Position numbers and translations under genes: made by a program
In this document: piece by piece, positions 25,147-35,200 of the stretch
How the letters are laid out: every line of letters starts with the position of its first letter
Position numbering within the stretch: position 1 is the stretch's first letter
Origin: JABDIY01 sp963751955
GTDB lineage: Bacteria; Actinomycetota; Acidimicrobiia; Acidimicrobiales; SZUA-35
Direction: 5' to 3'
Assembly: GCA_963751955.1 (NCBI GenBank)
Contig: CAVVWM010000010.1
Coordinates: 1 to 64,000 of the forward strand
Length of the DNA stretch: 64,000 nucleotides
Notes under the pieces: model-generated
Seen by the model: the letters and a program-made list of their open reading frames with translations, nothing else
What the model was told of the DNA's origin: nothing
Databases searched by the model: none

Positions 25147-27213
25147 TCACGCCATCGCAGCTGGTGTTGGGATGGGAATCGATCCTCTGACCGTGGTTCC
25201 GGACCCCTTGGCGGATTCGACGTGAACGTCGCCGGCAACGTGTTCCAGACGCTCGGCCATGCCGGCCAGTCCGCTGCCGTTGCCTGACGCCGCCGGGTCG
25301 AAGCCCAAACCGTCATCGGAAACTGAGAACTCGAGCGAGCCGTTGACGGCGCTGAGTGTCACCTCGGCGTTGGTGGCGTGGGCGTACTTCACGGTGTTCT
25401 GTAGCGCTTCGAGCACCACGAAGTACACCGCCGATTCGATGTTACGAGAGTAGCGCCCTACCCCGTCACCGCTAACCGACACCGGGATCGTGGATTGACG
25501 AGCTTGTCGGTCGATCGCCACCACGAGACCTTCGGCGTCGAGAAGCGGTGGTTGGACACCGCGTGCGAAGGCGCGCACTGCCTGGATCGTCTCACCGGCA
25601 TTGTCTTCCAACTGTGATATGAGAGCAGCGGTTTTGGTGGCGCCCAGCTGCTCAGCTCGCTTGCGGATCGGTCCGAGCTTCACCTTCACTGCCACCAACT
25701 GTTGTTGGGGGCCGCTGTCGAGAGTGCGCTCCAGTTCGAGTCGGGCCGAATCCGCGGCGGCCAAGACCCGTTCACGCGAAGCCTCCAGTTCGTCGACCTG
25801 GCGGCGAAGCTGGTCAGTGAGCCGAACATTTCGGAGCGCCAACCCTAGGCCCGATGCCAGGTCGGTCAGTAGTTCGGTTTCAGATGGAGTCAACGTTTCT
25901 CCCGGCTCGGAGGCCAAGGAAACGCCGCCGAGGACATCGTCGCCGTGGAAGATCGGTAGCGAATGGTCGGCGTCGGGATCAACGAATTCGTTACGACGTT
26001 CGAGCACTCGTTCAGTGGGATCGGGCGGCCACGAGGACACGGTTGAAAACCCCGAGCCGGCCGCGATCCACAGCGATGCCTGCTCTGCGCTCGTGCCCTC
26101 CACGATCAGGCGCGGGATGCGATCCATCAGCTCGTCGTCGGGAAGATCTGAGGATCGCTGTGAGAACTGGGCCAACACCTCGTGGGGGGTGGATCGCGGC
26201 CCGTAGACCAATCGGTTGGCCCACCGTTCCATCCGGCGGCGCACCGGATGGAACGCCATCGCCACCAGCACGGTGGCAACCATCGAAACCCAGAGTTCGG
26301 TCTGGCCAGCGAACAACTGGCCTATCCCGACGACGATCGCCACATAGGCCGCTGCGACGAACAGGGCCAGCCCGCCATAGGTGACCGACCGATTGATGAT
26401 TCGATCGATCTCGTACAGCCGATATCGCGTGATCGCTACGCCCAGGGCGCCGGAAAGCACCACAACGATCACGGCGTCGAACACCAAGAACGCTCGTTCG
26501 TCGGCCGAGCCGAGGGGATGGAAGAACCCATTCACCAGGGTCAACGCGATATCGACAATGACGGCCAGCGCCACCCACCCGATCTGACGACGCTCGATCC
26601 CATCACTGTGACGAACTCTCGCAAACAGCATCCCGGCGGCCGCGAAACCCTGGAGGAAGATCAAGGCGACGACGGGCAACGCCACATCCCCAAACCTTTC
26701 TGCCGTTGCGGGATCGAGGAATGGGTGAGGCTGGCTTGGTGCGCCAGGTCCGAGAACCCGGGGTTGAGCGAAGACGGTCGCCACGGTTGCGATCAGCGCA
26801 TAGACCGCCGAGAGATGGAGGAAACGCCTACCCCAGCCCGCCTGGGGCCGGCCATCGGGAAACAGGAGCCAGATCGCCACATTGCCCATCCAGAGGAGAG
26901 GCACTGTCGCAACGGTGGCCACAAGAGCCACCCAGCCAGCGGCGCCGATCCGGCCGGACTCAGCCAGGGTCTCGGCCGACACATCGGCGGCTATCACCAC
27001 CACCCAGCTCACGCCGAGGACCGCCAGGATCGGTCCCACGATGTTGCCCGGCCGCCGAACGATGATGATCGTCCCGACCACGAGGTTGGCGACCTCGATT
27101 ACTGCGAAGATCTCGAATCCGGGCTCCTGCACGATGATTGCGATACTCGAAACCGTGAAAAGCAGCCATGCCAGCACGAGTGGCCTGTTGCCTATCGCAA
27201 AGGTTACTTTCAC
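25147..27213 (-). CDS. Multi-pass membrane histidine kinase with intact ATPase domain but no phosphoacceptor histidine
   Basis: 688 residues. About eight to ten transmembrane helices fill the first ~330 residues, then a GAF-like region (~350-470), a HisKA_3-like dimerisation helix and a HATPase domain. The H box, normally E-R-D-L-H-D-G-A-Q-Q, reads ERTLDSGPQQQ: Asp499 stands where the histidine should be. The ATPase side is intact: Asn606 in EALQNTVKYAHA, VSDDGLGFD and GSGLAGM. It can probably bind and hydrolyse ATP but not autophosphorylate. Its ATG overlaps the stop of the paralogous upstream kinase gene (ATGA). Confidence 0.85.
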   Translation of the reverse strand: MKVTFAIGNRPLVLAWLLFTVSSIAIIVQEPGFEIFAVIEVANLVVGTIIIVRRPGNIVGPILAVLGVSWVVVIAADVSAETLAESGRIGAAGWVALVATVATVPLLWMGNVAIWLLFPDGRPQAGWGRRFLHLSAVYALIATVATVFAQPRVLGPGAPSQPHPFLDPATAERFGDVALPVVALIFLQGFAAAGMLFARVRHSDGIERRQIGWVALAVIVDIALTLVNGFFHPLGSADERAFLVFDAVIVVVLSGALGVAITRYRLYEIDRIINRSVTYGGLALFVAAAYVAIVVGIGQLFAGQTELWVSMVATVLVAMAFHPVRRRMERWANRLVYGPRSTPHEVLAQFSQRSSDLPDDELMDRIPRLIVEGTSAEQASLWIAAGSGFSTVSSWPPDPTERVLERRNEFVDPDADHSLPIFHGDDVLGGVSLASEPGETLTPSETELLTDLASGLGLALRNVRLTDQLRRQVDELEASRERVLAAADSARLELERTLDSGPQQQLVAVKVKLGPIRKRAEQLGATKTAALISQLEDNAGETIQAVRAFARGVQPPLLDAEGLVVAIDRQARQSTIPVSVSGDGVGRYSRNIESAVYFVVLEALQNTVKYAHATNAEVTLSAVNGSLEFSVSDDGLGFDPAASGNGSGLAGMAERLEHVAGDVHVESAKGSGTTVRGSIPIPTPAAMA

Positions 27214-29279
27214 GCCGGCTCCAGTTCGGTCCGGGTGGTCGGGATCGATGTCGTGATCCGCATCACCTCGTCGAGTCCCGCGTCAACCACCACCTCGCCC
27301 CCAAAGGCATCGGCTCGGTCGCGCACCGCAGCCAGATCCGGTTCCCGCGAAACGTGATCGAGTGCAACCTCCACCACCAGTTCGCCGTCGAGATCGTGGG
27401 TTCTGATCCGAGCCATCTCCGCGCCGGCCATGCGGGCTTGCTCGAACGTTTCGACCACGCAGAAGTAGACGGTCTCCTCGATCGGGCGCCGGTATCGCTC
27501 GATCTGATGGGTATCGAGGCGTATAGGGATCGGAAACGATCGTTCCACGGCACGAAGTGCTGCGACGAGTCCCTCGGACTCCAGCAACGGTGGATAGATC
27601 CCATGAGCCACGGTTCGCAACGAATCGACCGCCAGCTGGGTTTGGTCAGCTGCCGCCGACAGCAGCGACGCAATCTCGGGAGCGCCTTCTCGCTCGGCCA
27701 TGGTCGTGCCGATACCCAGTTTCACCTTGAGGGCCACGACCCGCTGCTGAGCACCATCGTGGAGATCCCGCTCCAACCGGTGCCGTTCCGCGTCCTGGGC
27801 GGTGAGTAGTCGGCGGCGAGATTCCCGAACTTGGATGGCCCGCTGTTCGAGCTGAAGGTTCAGGTTGATGTTCCGCAACACCAAACCAGCACCGGCGGCC
27901 ACATTGGCTAGGAGTGCACGGTCGTCCGGTGTGATGGGGTCGTTGCGAGGTTTGGTGATGCTCACCGCACCGAAGGTGACATCGAGATGGCGAACGGGTC
28001 GCCAGGCACGAAGGTCGTCATCGATTAGCGCGCCGTTCCGGATCGGAAGGAGATCGGGTTGTCCAGAGCCGCCGAAGACGCCTTCGGGTCGGAGCAGGTC
28101 GCCATCGAGGATCCACACGACCGCCTGCTCGGCTCCGGTTCCCTGGGCCAGGAGTTCTGCCAGGTCGTGGGTTCCCTTGCCCGCAGCATTCTCCGAGAGG
28201 CGAGAGGTGACCTGGGCCAGTACCTCTTGGGGGCTGGCCCGGTCCCCGTAGACCACTCGGTTGGCCCACCGCTGCATGCGGGCCCGGATCGGTTCGAAGG
28301 CTACTGCCGCAACCGCGGTCGCCAGGATTGGTAGGACGAGCCCGGGGGATCGGTCCTCGGGCAGGCCGATCGCCAGCAAGGGAACGACCACGATGGCGGC
28401 GTAGACCACCGAGATGGCTGCGGCAAGCCCGAGATAGGTGAGGGATTTCGAGATGATGAGGTCGATGTCGTAGAGCCGGTAGCGCATGATGGCGATGCCG
28501 ATGGCGATCGGGATGGTGATGACCCCGATGGCGTCTATGAAGAGGAACCAGTCGCCTCCGATCACCCCCGCCACGTTGAGCGCGGTGTTGACCCCTGCGA
28601 CGATCACGTAGAAGAGCCCGGCGGAGAGGAGCCATCCGACCTGGCGACGCTGGACCGCATCGCCTCGACGCCACTTCGTGACCAGTGTGGGCACCGCAGC
28701 CAGCATGGCAAGCACGATGACAAGAATGAGTGGCTCGGCGATGACCAAGACGGAGTCTGCGGTGGAGTCGTCGAGGAAGGGGTGTGAGAGCTTCTGGTCG
28801 GGATTGGTGGTCACCTGAGGTGTGGCGAACAACCCCACGACTGTCAACACAGCGGAGTAGACGGCGCTTCCCACCAGTAGCCGGCGGGCCCAACGCCCAC
28901 TCGGGAGACCGTCGGGGAAGTACAACAGCAGCGCCACCAGGAGCCACGCGGTCGGGAAGAACAGCGCACCGCCGAATACCCCCAGCCACCCGGCGGCAAG
29001 ATTGGCGCCGGTTTGGGAGAGTCGGTCGCTCATCACGCTGGACGCAAGGTTCACCTGAAAGCCCAGCCCGAAGGCAATCAGCAACGGTCCGACCACGTTC
29101 CCCGATCGGCGAAACACGATCAGCGTGCCGACCGCCACGAACGCACCGTTGGCGATGATCTGGGCGCCGCCCGGGCCTGGATCGAGAATCAGGAAGACCC
29201 CGGCCGAGGCAATTGAGAGCGCACCCGCAGCGACGGCCAGCGTTCTGCGCAGCGAAGAGGACGGTGGCTGATCAGTCAT
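27210..29279 (-). CDS. Multi-pass membrane histidine kinase with phosphoacceptor histidine but degenerate ATPase domain
   Basis: 689 residues, same architecture as the downstream gene: many transmembrane helices to ~330, a GAF-like domain, a HisKA_3 helix and a HATPase-like end. The H box is perfect (RLERDLHDGAQQRVVAL, His507). The C-terminal domain has lost its ATP site: the N-box asparagine is replaced by Gln614 (VETFEQARMAG), the DDGxGF loop reads ALDHVSREPDL, and no glycine-rich GSGLxGM follows. The defect is therefore the mirror image of its neighbour. A heterodimer in which the neighbour phosphorylates this His507 is the simplest reading. It is divergent from the membrane-protein gene at 29509. 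Confidence 0.85.
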   Translation of the reverse strand: MTDQPPSSSLRRTLAVAAGALSIASAGVFLILDPGPGGAQIIANGAFVAVGTLIVFRRSGNVVGPLLIAFGLGFQVNLASSVMSDRLSQTGANLAAGWLGVFGGALFFPTAWLLVALLLYFPDGLPSGRWARRLLVGSAVYSAVLTVVGLFATPQVTTNPDQKLSHPFLDDSTADSVLVIAEPLILVIVLAMLAAVPTLVTKWRRGDAVQRRQVGWLLSAGLFYVIVAGVNTALNVAGVIGGDWFLFIDAIGVITIPIAIGIAIMRYRLYDIDLIISKSLTYLGLAAAISVVYAAIVVVPLLAIGLPEDRSPGLVLPILATAVAAVAFEPIRARMQRWANRVVYGDRASPQEVLAQVTSRLSENAAGKGTHDLAELLAQGTGAEQAVVWILDGDLLRPEGVFGGSGQPDLLPIRNGALIDDDLRAWRPVRHLDVTFGAVSITKPRNDPITPDDRALLANVAAGAGLVLRNINLNLQLEQRAIQVRESRRRLLTAQDAERHRLERDLHDGAQQRVVALKVKLGIGTTMAEREGAPEIASLLSAAADQTQLAVDSLRTVAHGIYPPLLESEGLVAALRAVERSFPIPIRLDTHQIERYRRPIEETVYFCVVETFEQARMAGAEMARIRTHDLDGELVVEVALDHVSREPDLAAVRDRADAFGGEVVVDAGLDEVMRITTSIPTTRTELEPA

Positions 29280-29508
29280 GTGACCCGTGCGGGCTTCTTG
29301 GATGTTCTCCGGTCATTCGATCCTTCCGCGTTGCCGGTGCCGAGTGCTTCCGCTGTAGCCAGTGTCGCCCGCCACCGCCCTGACTTCCAGCGTGCGAGCA
29401 GGGGTATAGGGGTGGGGTTGTCCCGCAGTGAAGAAACGGATCACCACGGTGGCTCACCGAGCGGCGAAGGCGCAGTGTGAGGGCACAAGCCAACACAAGG
29501 AGAGCACC

Positions 29509-30231
29509 ATGACAACCGAAATGAAGCCAACCACTACCGCACCGGGGGTGACATCTTCCTCGTCGACTCAGATCGCAGGTTTGGCCGGCGTACTGGGCAC
29601 CGTCCTTTTCGTGGGACTCGGTTTCATGATCTTCGATGGTCCCTCCCTGGGCGACCCGGCCGACGACATCCGCACCTTCTTCACTGACAGCCAGACAGAG
29701 ATTGCCCTGTTCACCTGGGGTATGCCGTTGGCATTTGGCGTGTTCTTCCTGCTGTTCGCTTCCGGCCTTCGGAGCTTCTTGGCCCCGGGCGATGCCGATA
29801 CCGGAGGGATGTGGGTGCGCTATTCCTACACCGGAGCAGTCGTGCAGGCCGCCGTCGGTCTGGTCGGTCTCACCTACTGGGGCGTGCTCGGTCAGGAGAA
29901 GATCCTGGTGGATGCAAGCGACGACACTTTGCGGGCGTTGTCCGGGCTCGACACAATGCTGTTCTTCCAGATCATGAACTGGCCTGGGGCGATCTTCCTG
30001 GTCGGTGCGTCGATCGTCATGATCCGGAGCGGTCTGATGCCACAGTGGTTGGGCCTCCTCGGGTGCGCAATTGCAGCGGCCGGAGCGGTCAGCGGGCTCT
30101 GGGTCTTCTCTGGCGATCCGGGTGGAGCCCTCGGAGGCGGCCTCGGCACCGTGTCGTTCCTGGGAACTCAGATCTGGATTCTCGTGACCGCAGTGATGAT
30201 GATCCGCAGCGGGCGGCCCGCCCGAGCCTGA
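29509..30231 (+). CDS. Membrane protein, DUF4386-like, function unknown
   Basis: 240 residues with about six hydrophobic segments (for example VLGTVLFVGLGFMIF, LAFGVFFLLFASGLRSFL, FLVGASIVMIRSGLMPQWLG). The soluble N-terminus is short and Thr/Ser-rich. The general pattern recalls DUF4386-type integral membrane proteins; that is a loose resemblance only. The start is the ATG at 29509, with AAGGAG six bases upstream; an earlier in-frame codon at 29428 is rejected. It is divergent from the kinase pair. Confidence 0.7.
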   Translation: MTTEMKPTTTAPGVTSSSSTQIAGLAGVLGTVLFVGLGFMIFDGPSLGDPADDIRTFFTDSQTEIALFTWGMPLAFGVFFLLFASGLRSFLAPGDADTGGMWVRYSYTGAVVQAAVGLVGLTYWGVLGQEKILVDASDDTLRALSGLDTMLFFQIMNWPGAIFLVGASIVMIRSGLMPQWLGLLGCAIAAAGAVSGLWVFSGDPGGALGGGLGTVSFLGTQIWILVTAVMMIRSGRPARA

Positions 30232-30322
30232 TCCATCCACCAGTGTTCACGGTTGGGCAAAGACCTGGAAACATGACTTCAATAGGGTTTGATCCTGTCA
30301 CAACCGAAAAGGGACCTGGACC

Positions 30323-31189
30323 ATGGAATCTGCACATCAGGCAAGCACTCACGAAGCCAAGACCGTGGTCTTTCTCGATCCGACATCGGCCGATGGCGAA
30401 GCTGCGTTGCTGCTGCTCAACGACCACGATCGGCATATCTCCCTCGTCACGCTGATCGGGCACTCATCGGTCCAGGTGATTCGAGAATTCGCCTCTTACG
30501 CAGAGCTCGATGTCGGTGAGTTGACGGCGATCTACCTCGACTTGGTCGCAAAGCGGTTGAGCTCGGACGGCGATCGGGTCGTGGAGACGATTGTCTCGAG
30601 CGGGCGCAACCCGGCCTACGAGGTTCAGAACATCGTTGCTTTCGATTCGGTTGCCCGGGTTCTCCTGCCCCGCTCGCTGGTCGGATCCGGCGAGGGACCA
30701 TTCCGGACAATACTTGAAGGGCTGGGCGTGCCTGTTCATCTTTCCGGAACCACCGTCGGCAACCTGCTGCACTCGTACTCGCCACCTCTCAGCGGACATC
30801 GACTCTCGGCCCGGATCTTTGATCTTCCGTCCATGTCTGAGGTTCCGAGAGCCGAATTGCTCGCCATGGACGCGCTGACCTCATGTGTCAGTGTCGATTC
30901 CGATGAAGTCCTGATTCGTCGGGACAAACCAGGTCACCAGTACCTGGTTGTCGTTGACGGCGTGCTGAACGTGGAACGCGACGGTGCGCTGGTGGCAGAG
31001 TTGAGTTCGGGCCAATCCGCCGGAGAACTGGCGCTGCTGACCGGCGCACCGTGCAACGCCGACGTGAGAGCTGCCACCGATGCAACCGTGCTGGTCATGA
31101 ACTCACAAGAGTTCGCAACGATGCTCGACGATTGTCCAACCGTGGCGTCCCGAGTGCTGCAGGCTGCAGCGCATCGACTTGCCGCATGA
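30323..31189 (+). CDS. Cyclic-nucleotide-binding-domain protein with a USP-like N-terminus
   Basis: 288 residues. The N-terminal ~140 residues alternate strands and helices (KTVVFLDPTSADGEAALLLL to LEGLGVPVHL), in the manner of a universal-stress-protein fold, but no ATP motif is seen. The C-terminal ~110 residues are a cNMP-binding fold: QYLVVVDGVLNVERDGALVA then AGELALLTGAPCNADVRAAT. The phosphate-binding cassette normally has P-R-x-A; here it is P-C-N-A, so the arginine that holds the cyclic phosphate is missing. It may sense another ligand or act as a protein scaffold. No DNA-binding domain. Confidence 0.7.
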   Translation: MESAHQASTHEAKTVVFLDPTSADGEAALLLLNDHDRHISLVTLIGHSSVQVIREFASYAELDVGELTAIYLDLVAKRLSSDGDRVVETIVSSGRNPAYEVQNIVAFDSVARVLLPRSLVGSGEGPFRTILEGLGVPVHLSGTTVGNLLHSYSPPLSGHRLSARIFDLPSMSEVPRAELLAMDALTSCVSVDSDEVLIRRDKPGHQYLVVVDGVLNVERDGALVAELSSGQSAGELALLTGAPCNADVRAATDATVLVMNSQEFATMLDDCPTVASRVLQAAAHRLAA

Positions 31190-31256
31190 CCTCACACGGT
31201 CGGTGATCATGTTCCAGGACCGGCTCAGGCGGGCCCAAAGCGTTGCCAGTCGGCTT

Positions 31257-32069
31257 TCATCTGACATCCCACCAGATGACCGCACGGTCATCCGATCGGG
31301 GCGGTAGTTCGCGAAGCGCCGCGTCGACTTCATCGAGTCGGTCGGGTCCCAGGCATAGGAACCGAGCAGCGCTCTGGACTCGCCCCTCCCACGGTGGTTC
31401 ACGCCGCAGTCGTCCGCCCGGTCCGATCTCGAGCGTGGCGTCGATACCGGCTTCGGCGATCACGGCGAGTGCATCGTCGGCTGTCGGCGTTGAGGGCCGA
31501 TCCAGATCCCAGAATCGATGCCACAGGGGGGTGTTGACGGTCTGGGGATGGGTAAGGGTCAACTCCATGACGACCCGCCGAGTGAAGTGTCGATCGAGGG
31601 CCAGAACGAAGCGATCGAGGTCGGGCACGTTGTAGGCCACGTGATGGCAAACCACGACGTCGGCTGGTCCCAGGCTTGCCACCTGCTGCTCGGCGTCTGG
31701 CCACCGGCCGTGCACGGTGTGCACCACGAGACCCCGGGCTCGGCCGTGACGGGTGAACTGTTCGAGCATCTCGGCCGACTCGTCGACACCGATGACGGTT
31801 GCGGCTGCGCTCAGCGCCAGCGAGGCCGCCCCGCCACCACAACCGATGTCCAGCACCGTTCCGCCGGCGGGTAGCGGCTCGGCCGCTCGGCGGTGGGCCA
31901 GTGAATCGTTTGGGTTGGTATCGTCGTCATCGACCGGTGCGAACAGCGCAGGGTCCAGCCGATAGGGAAAGGCCGGAGCGGCTGCTCGGATCTGCTCGGG
32001 GATGGCCCACGACGCCAGATCTCGTCGCCAACGGTCGATCGCCCCTTCGGTGCCGGACATGACCACCAT
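31257..32069 (-). CDS. Class I SAM-dependent methyltransferase
   Basis: About 270 residues. Motif I is VLDIGCGGGAASLALS, followed by the acidic residue in VIGVDESAEML and motif IV-like ADVVVCHHVAYNVPDLDRFV. The substrate is not evident. The start is ATG 32069, or ATG 32060 three codons later. The open frame continues upstream to 32870, but that part is antisense to the hydantoinase gene and is not real. It is divergent from that gene, with a 213-bp gap that carries a palindrome. Confidence 0.82.
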   Translation of the reverse strand: MVVMSGTEGAIDRWRRDLASWAIPEQIRAAAPAFPYRLDPALFAPVDDDDTNPNDSLAHRRAAEPLPAGGTVLDIGCGGGAASLALSAAATVIGVDESAEMLEQFTRHGRARGLVVHTVHGRWPDAEQQVASLGPADVVVCHHVAYNVPDLDRFVLALDRHFTRRVVMELTLTHPQTVNTPLWHRFWDLDRPSTPTADDALAVIAEAGIDATLEIGPGGRLRREPPWEGRVQSAARFLCLGPDRLDEVDAALRELPPRSDDRAVIWWDVR

Positions 32070-32231
32070 TCTGGCCCGCTCGAACCGTGCTCGCTCGGAG
32101 CAATGGGATCCTGACCGGGCCTTCTGCGCTCGGGTGATGAGCGCACAGTTGGGCGAAACCGTTTCATATCCGGTGGCCATGCCCAGCTTGAAATCCCGGT
32201 TGATAGCGACAAACGAAGTTTCTGCTCCTTC

Positions 32232-32256
32232 GAGAGCCACAATGGATGTGGCTCTC
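32232..32256. promoter_or_regulatory. Perfect 10-bp inverted repeat upstream of the hydantoinase gene
   Basis: GAGAGCCACA (32232-32241), spacer ATGGA, TGTGGCTCTC (32247-32256). It ends 26 bp before the GTG start of the hydantoinase gene and before its GGGGAGGAGGGA ribosome site. It could be a repressor operator or a leader hairpin. No run of T follows, so a terminator is unlikely. Confidence 0.6.
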
Positions 32257-32282
32257 AACAGGAATTTGGGGAGGAGGGACTC

Positions 32283-35200
32283 GTGACAAGCACAGCGGGG
32301 TGGCATTTCTGGATCGATCGGGGCGGCACGTTCACCGACATCGTGGCGCTGGCTCCCGACGGGACCACCCTCACCCACAAACTCCTCTCGGAGAACCCGA
32401 GGCGGTATGACGACGCCGCCATCGAAGGCATCCGGCAGCTGCTGGAAATCGCCCACGACGAACTGTTGCCGGTGGACCAGATCGAGTCGGTGAAGATGGG
32501 CACCACGGTTGCCACCAACGCCCTGCTGGAGCGGCAGGGGGAACCCACCGTGCTGGTGACCACGAAGGGGTTCGCCGACGCGCTCCGCATCGGTTACCAG
32601 GCTCGCCCCGACCTCTTTGCCCTCGACATCGTGCTGCCCGACATGCTCTACACCCGGGTGATCGAGATCGACGAACGTGTGAGTGCCAGCGGCGAAGTGC
32701 TCACCGAACTTCGCGGCGACCTGGCCCGCACCAAACTGCTGGATGCTCGGAGGGCCGGGTTCGATTCGATCGCGATCGTGCTGCTCCACGGCTACCGCTA
32801 CACCGACCATGAACAGCGGGTGGCGGCGATCGCCCGGGATCTGGGGTTTGCCCAGGTGTCGGTGAGCCACGAGGTGTCACCGCTTATGAAAATGGTGTCT
32901 CGGGGCGATACAACCGTCGTGGACGCCTACCTGTCGCCGATCTTGCGTCGTTATGTGGAACGGGTCGATCACCGACTGGGTGGGGAGAACAGCGGGCCTC
33001 ACTTGATGTTCATGCAGTCCAACGGTGGCCTGGCCGACGCCCGCACCTTCCAGGGCAAGGACGCCCTGTTGTCGGGCCCGGCCGGGGGAGTGGTGGGTAT
33101 GGTCCGCACCGCCGAGGCAGCGGGCTTCCACCGGCTGATCGGGTTCGACATGGGCGGCACTTCCACCGATGTGTCGCACTACTCCGGTGAGCTGGAACGG
33201 ACCTATGAGACCGCAGTTGCCGGGGTGAGGGTGCGGGCCCCGATGATCGACATCCACACCGTGGCCGCCGGGGGTGGATCGATTCTCCACTTCGACGGCA
33301 GCCGGATGCGGGTGGGTCCCGATTCCGCCGGCGCCGATCCCGGCCCGGCGTGTTACGGCAACGGCGGCCCGTTGACCATCACCGACGCCAACGTGGTGTT
33401 GGGCCGGCTCCGTCCGGAGTTCTTCCCCCATGTGTTCGGCGCCTCGGGTGATGAACCGCTCAACACAAGCCAATCCCACGCCGGCTTCGATGCCCTCGCC
33501 AAAGAGATCGAAGCAGCGACCGGAATCGCCCAGTCGCCTCACAAGGTGGCCGAGGGGTTCCTGGCCATTGCGGTGGAGAACATGGCGAATGCGATCAAGA
33601 AGATCTCGGTGCAGCGAGGCCACGATGTCACCGACTACACGTTGGTCTGTTTCGGTGGTGCCGGCGGCCAGCATGCGTGTTTGGTGTCTGACCGTCTGGG
33701 GATCTCCCGGGTGCATGTGCATCCCCAGGCCGGTGTGCTCTCGGCGGTCGGTATCGGCTTGGCCGATGTGCGCCATGTTGGCGATCAGGCCGTCGAAGCG
33801 GTGATGAATGCAGCCCTGCTCGAAAGGTTGGAACCGGCCTGGGCCGGGCTGGAAAACGCAGGAGCAGAGGTGGTTGCCCAGCAGGGGATCGAACCAGCCC
33901 AGTGCACCCAGGTGCGACGGCTAGCCCTCCGTTACAAAGGCTCCGACACTGCACTGCACGTTCCAGCCGGTGATGTCGTCGAAGTGAGCAGCTCATTCGA
34001 AACCCTGCACCGGGCCCGGTTCGGATTCACCAGCCCCGACACCCCGCTGATCGTGGAATCGATTCAGCTGGAGACCGTCGGATCGGCGGGCGCTCGATTG
34101 AACCCCGCCAACAGCCCTGCACCGGAAACGGCCCCACCCGAATCAGACGCCAACACCTTCCCGGTCACCTTCGGTGGCGAAGAAGTGGCAACCCCGTTCG
34201 TGCGAAGAGAAACGATGGCCGCCGGTTCAACCCTGGCCGGCCCCGCCGTGATCCTCGAAGCGACCGGCACCACGGTGATCGAACCGGACTGGCAGGCAGC
34301 GGTGAACGATCTCGGCGACCTGGTACTGGAACGCACTGTGCCCCGTCCGGAACGGTCGGCCGTCGGCACGTCGGTGGATCCGGTGCAGTTGGAGATCTTC
34401 AACAATCTGTTCATGAACATCGCCGAACAGATGGGCGTGGTGCTGGAGAACACCGCCGCTTCGGTGAACATCAAGGAACGGCTGGATTTCAGTTGTGCGG
34501 TGTTCGACCCCGGCGGTGACCTGATCGCCAACGCACCGCACATGCCCGTTCATCTGGGTTCGATGAGCGAGTCGATCAAGTCGATCATCCGCCAGAACCC
34601 GCACATGGTGCCCGGTGAGGTGTTCGTGATGAATGCCCCCTACAACGGTGGCACCCACCTGCCCGACATCACCGTGATCAAACCGGTGTTCGACCAGGGC
34701 CAAGACGATCCGGGCGCACCAATCTTCTTTGTCGCATCGCGCGGCCATCATGCCGACGTTGGCGGCACGGTCCCCGGTTCTGCGCCTGCAGACTCGACCA
34801 GCGTGGAAGAGGAAGGCGTACTTCTCGACAACGAGGTGCTGGTGAAGGACGATCGTTTCCTTTACGACGAGATCTATGAGTTGTTGACAAGCGGCCCCTA
34901 CCCGGCCAGGAACCCGGTTCAGAACATTGGTGATCTCCAGGCTCAGGTGGCGGCGTGTGAGAAGGGGACCGCCGAGCTGCGCCGGGTGATCGACCATTTC
35001 GGCCTCGATGTGGTGCACGCCTACATGGGTCATGTGAAGGACAACGCCGAGGAATCGGTTCGGCGGGTGATCGGTGCGCTCTCGGACTGTTCGTTCAGCT
35101 ATGAGATGGATGATGGTCACCGGGTGGCCGTTGCGATCAGTGTAGACAGCGACGCCCGTTCGGCGACGATCGATTTCACGGGCACCAGCGACACCCATCC

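Noticed and set aside
26182..27357. Plus-strand 390-codon open frame opposite the kinase pair
   Set aside because: Rich in R, H and G, spans the junction of two real minus-strand genes, and matches no family.
32070..32870. N-terminal extension of the methyltransferase frame to 32870
   Set aside because: It is antisense to the well-supported hydantoinase gene and shows no methyltransferase similarity; ATG 32060/32069 fits the family start.
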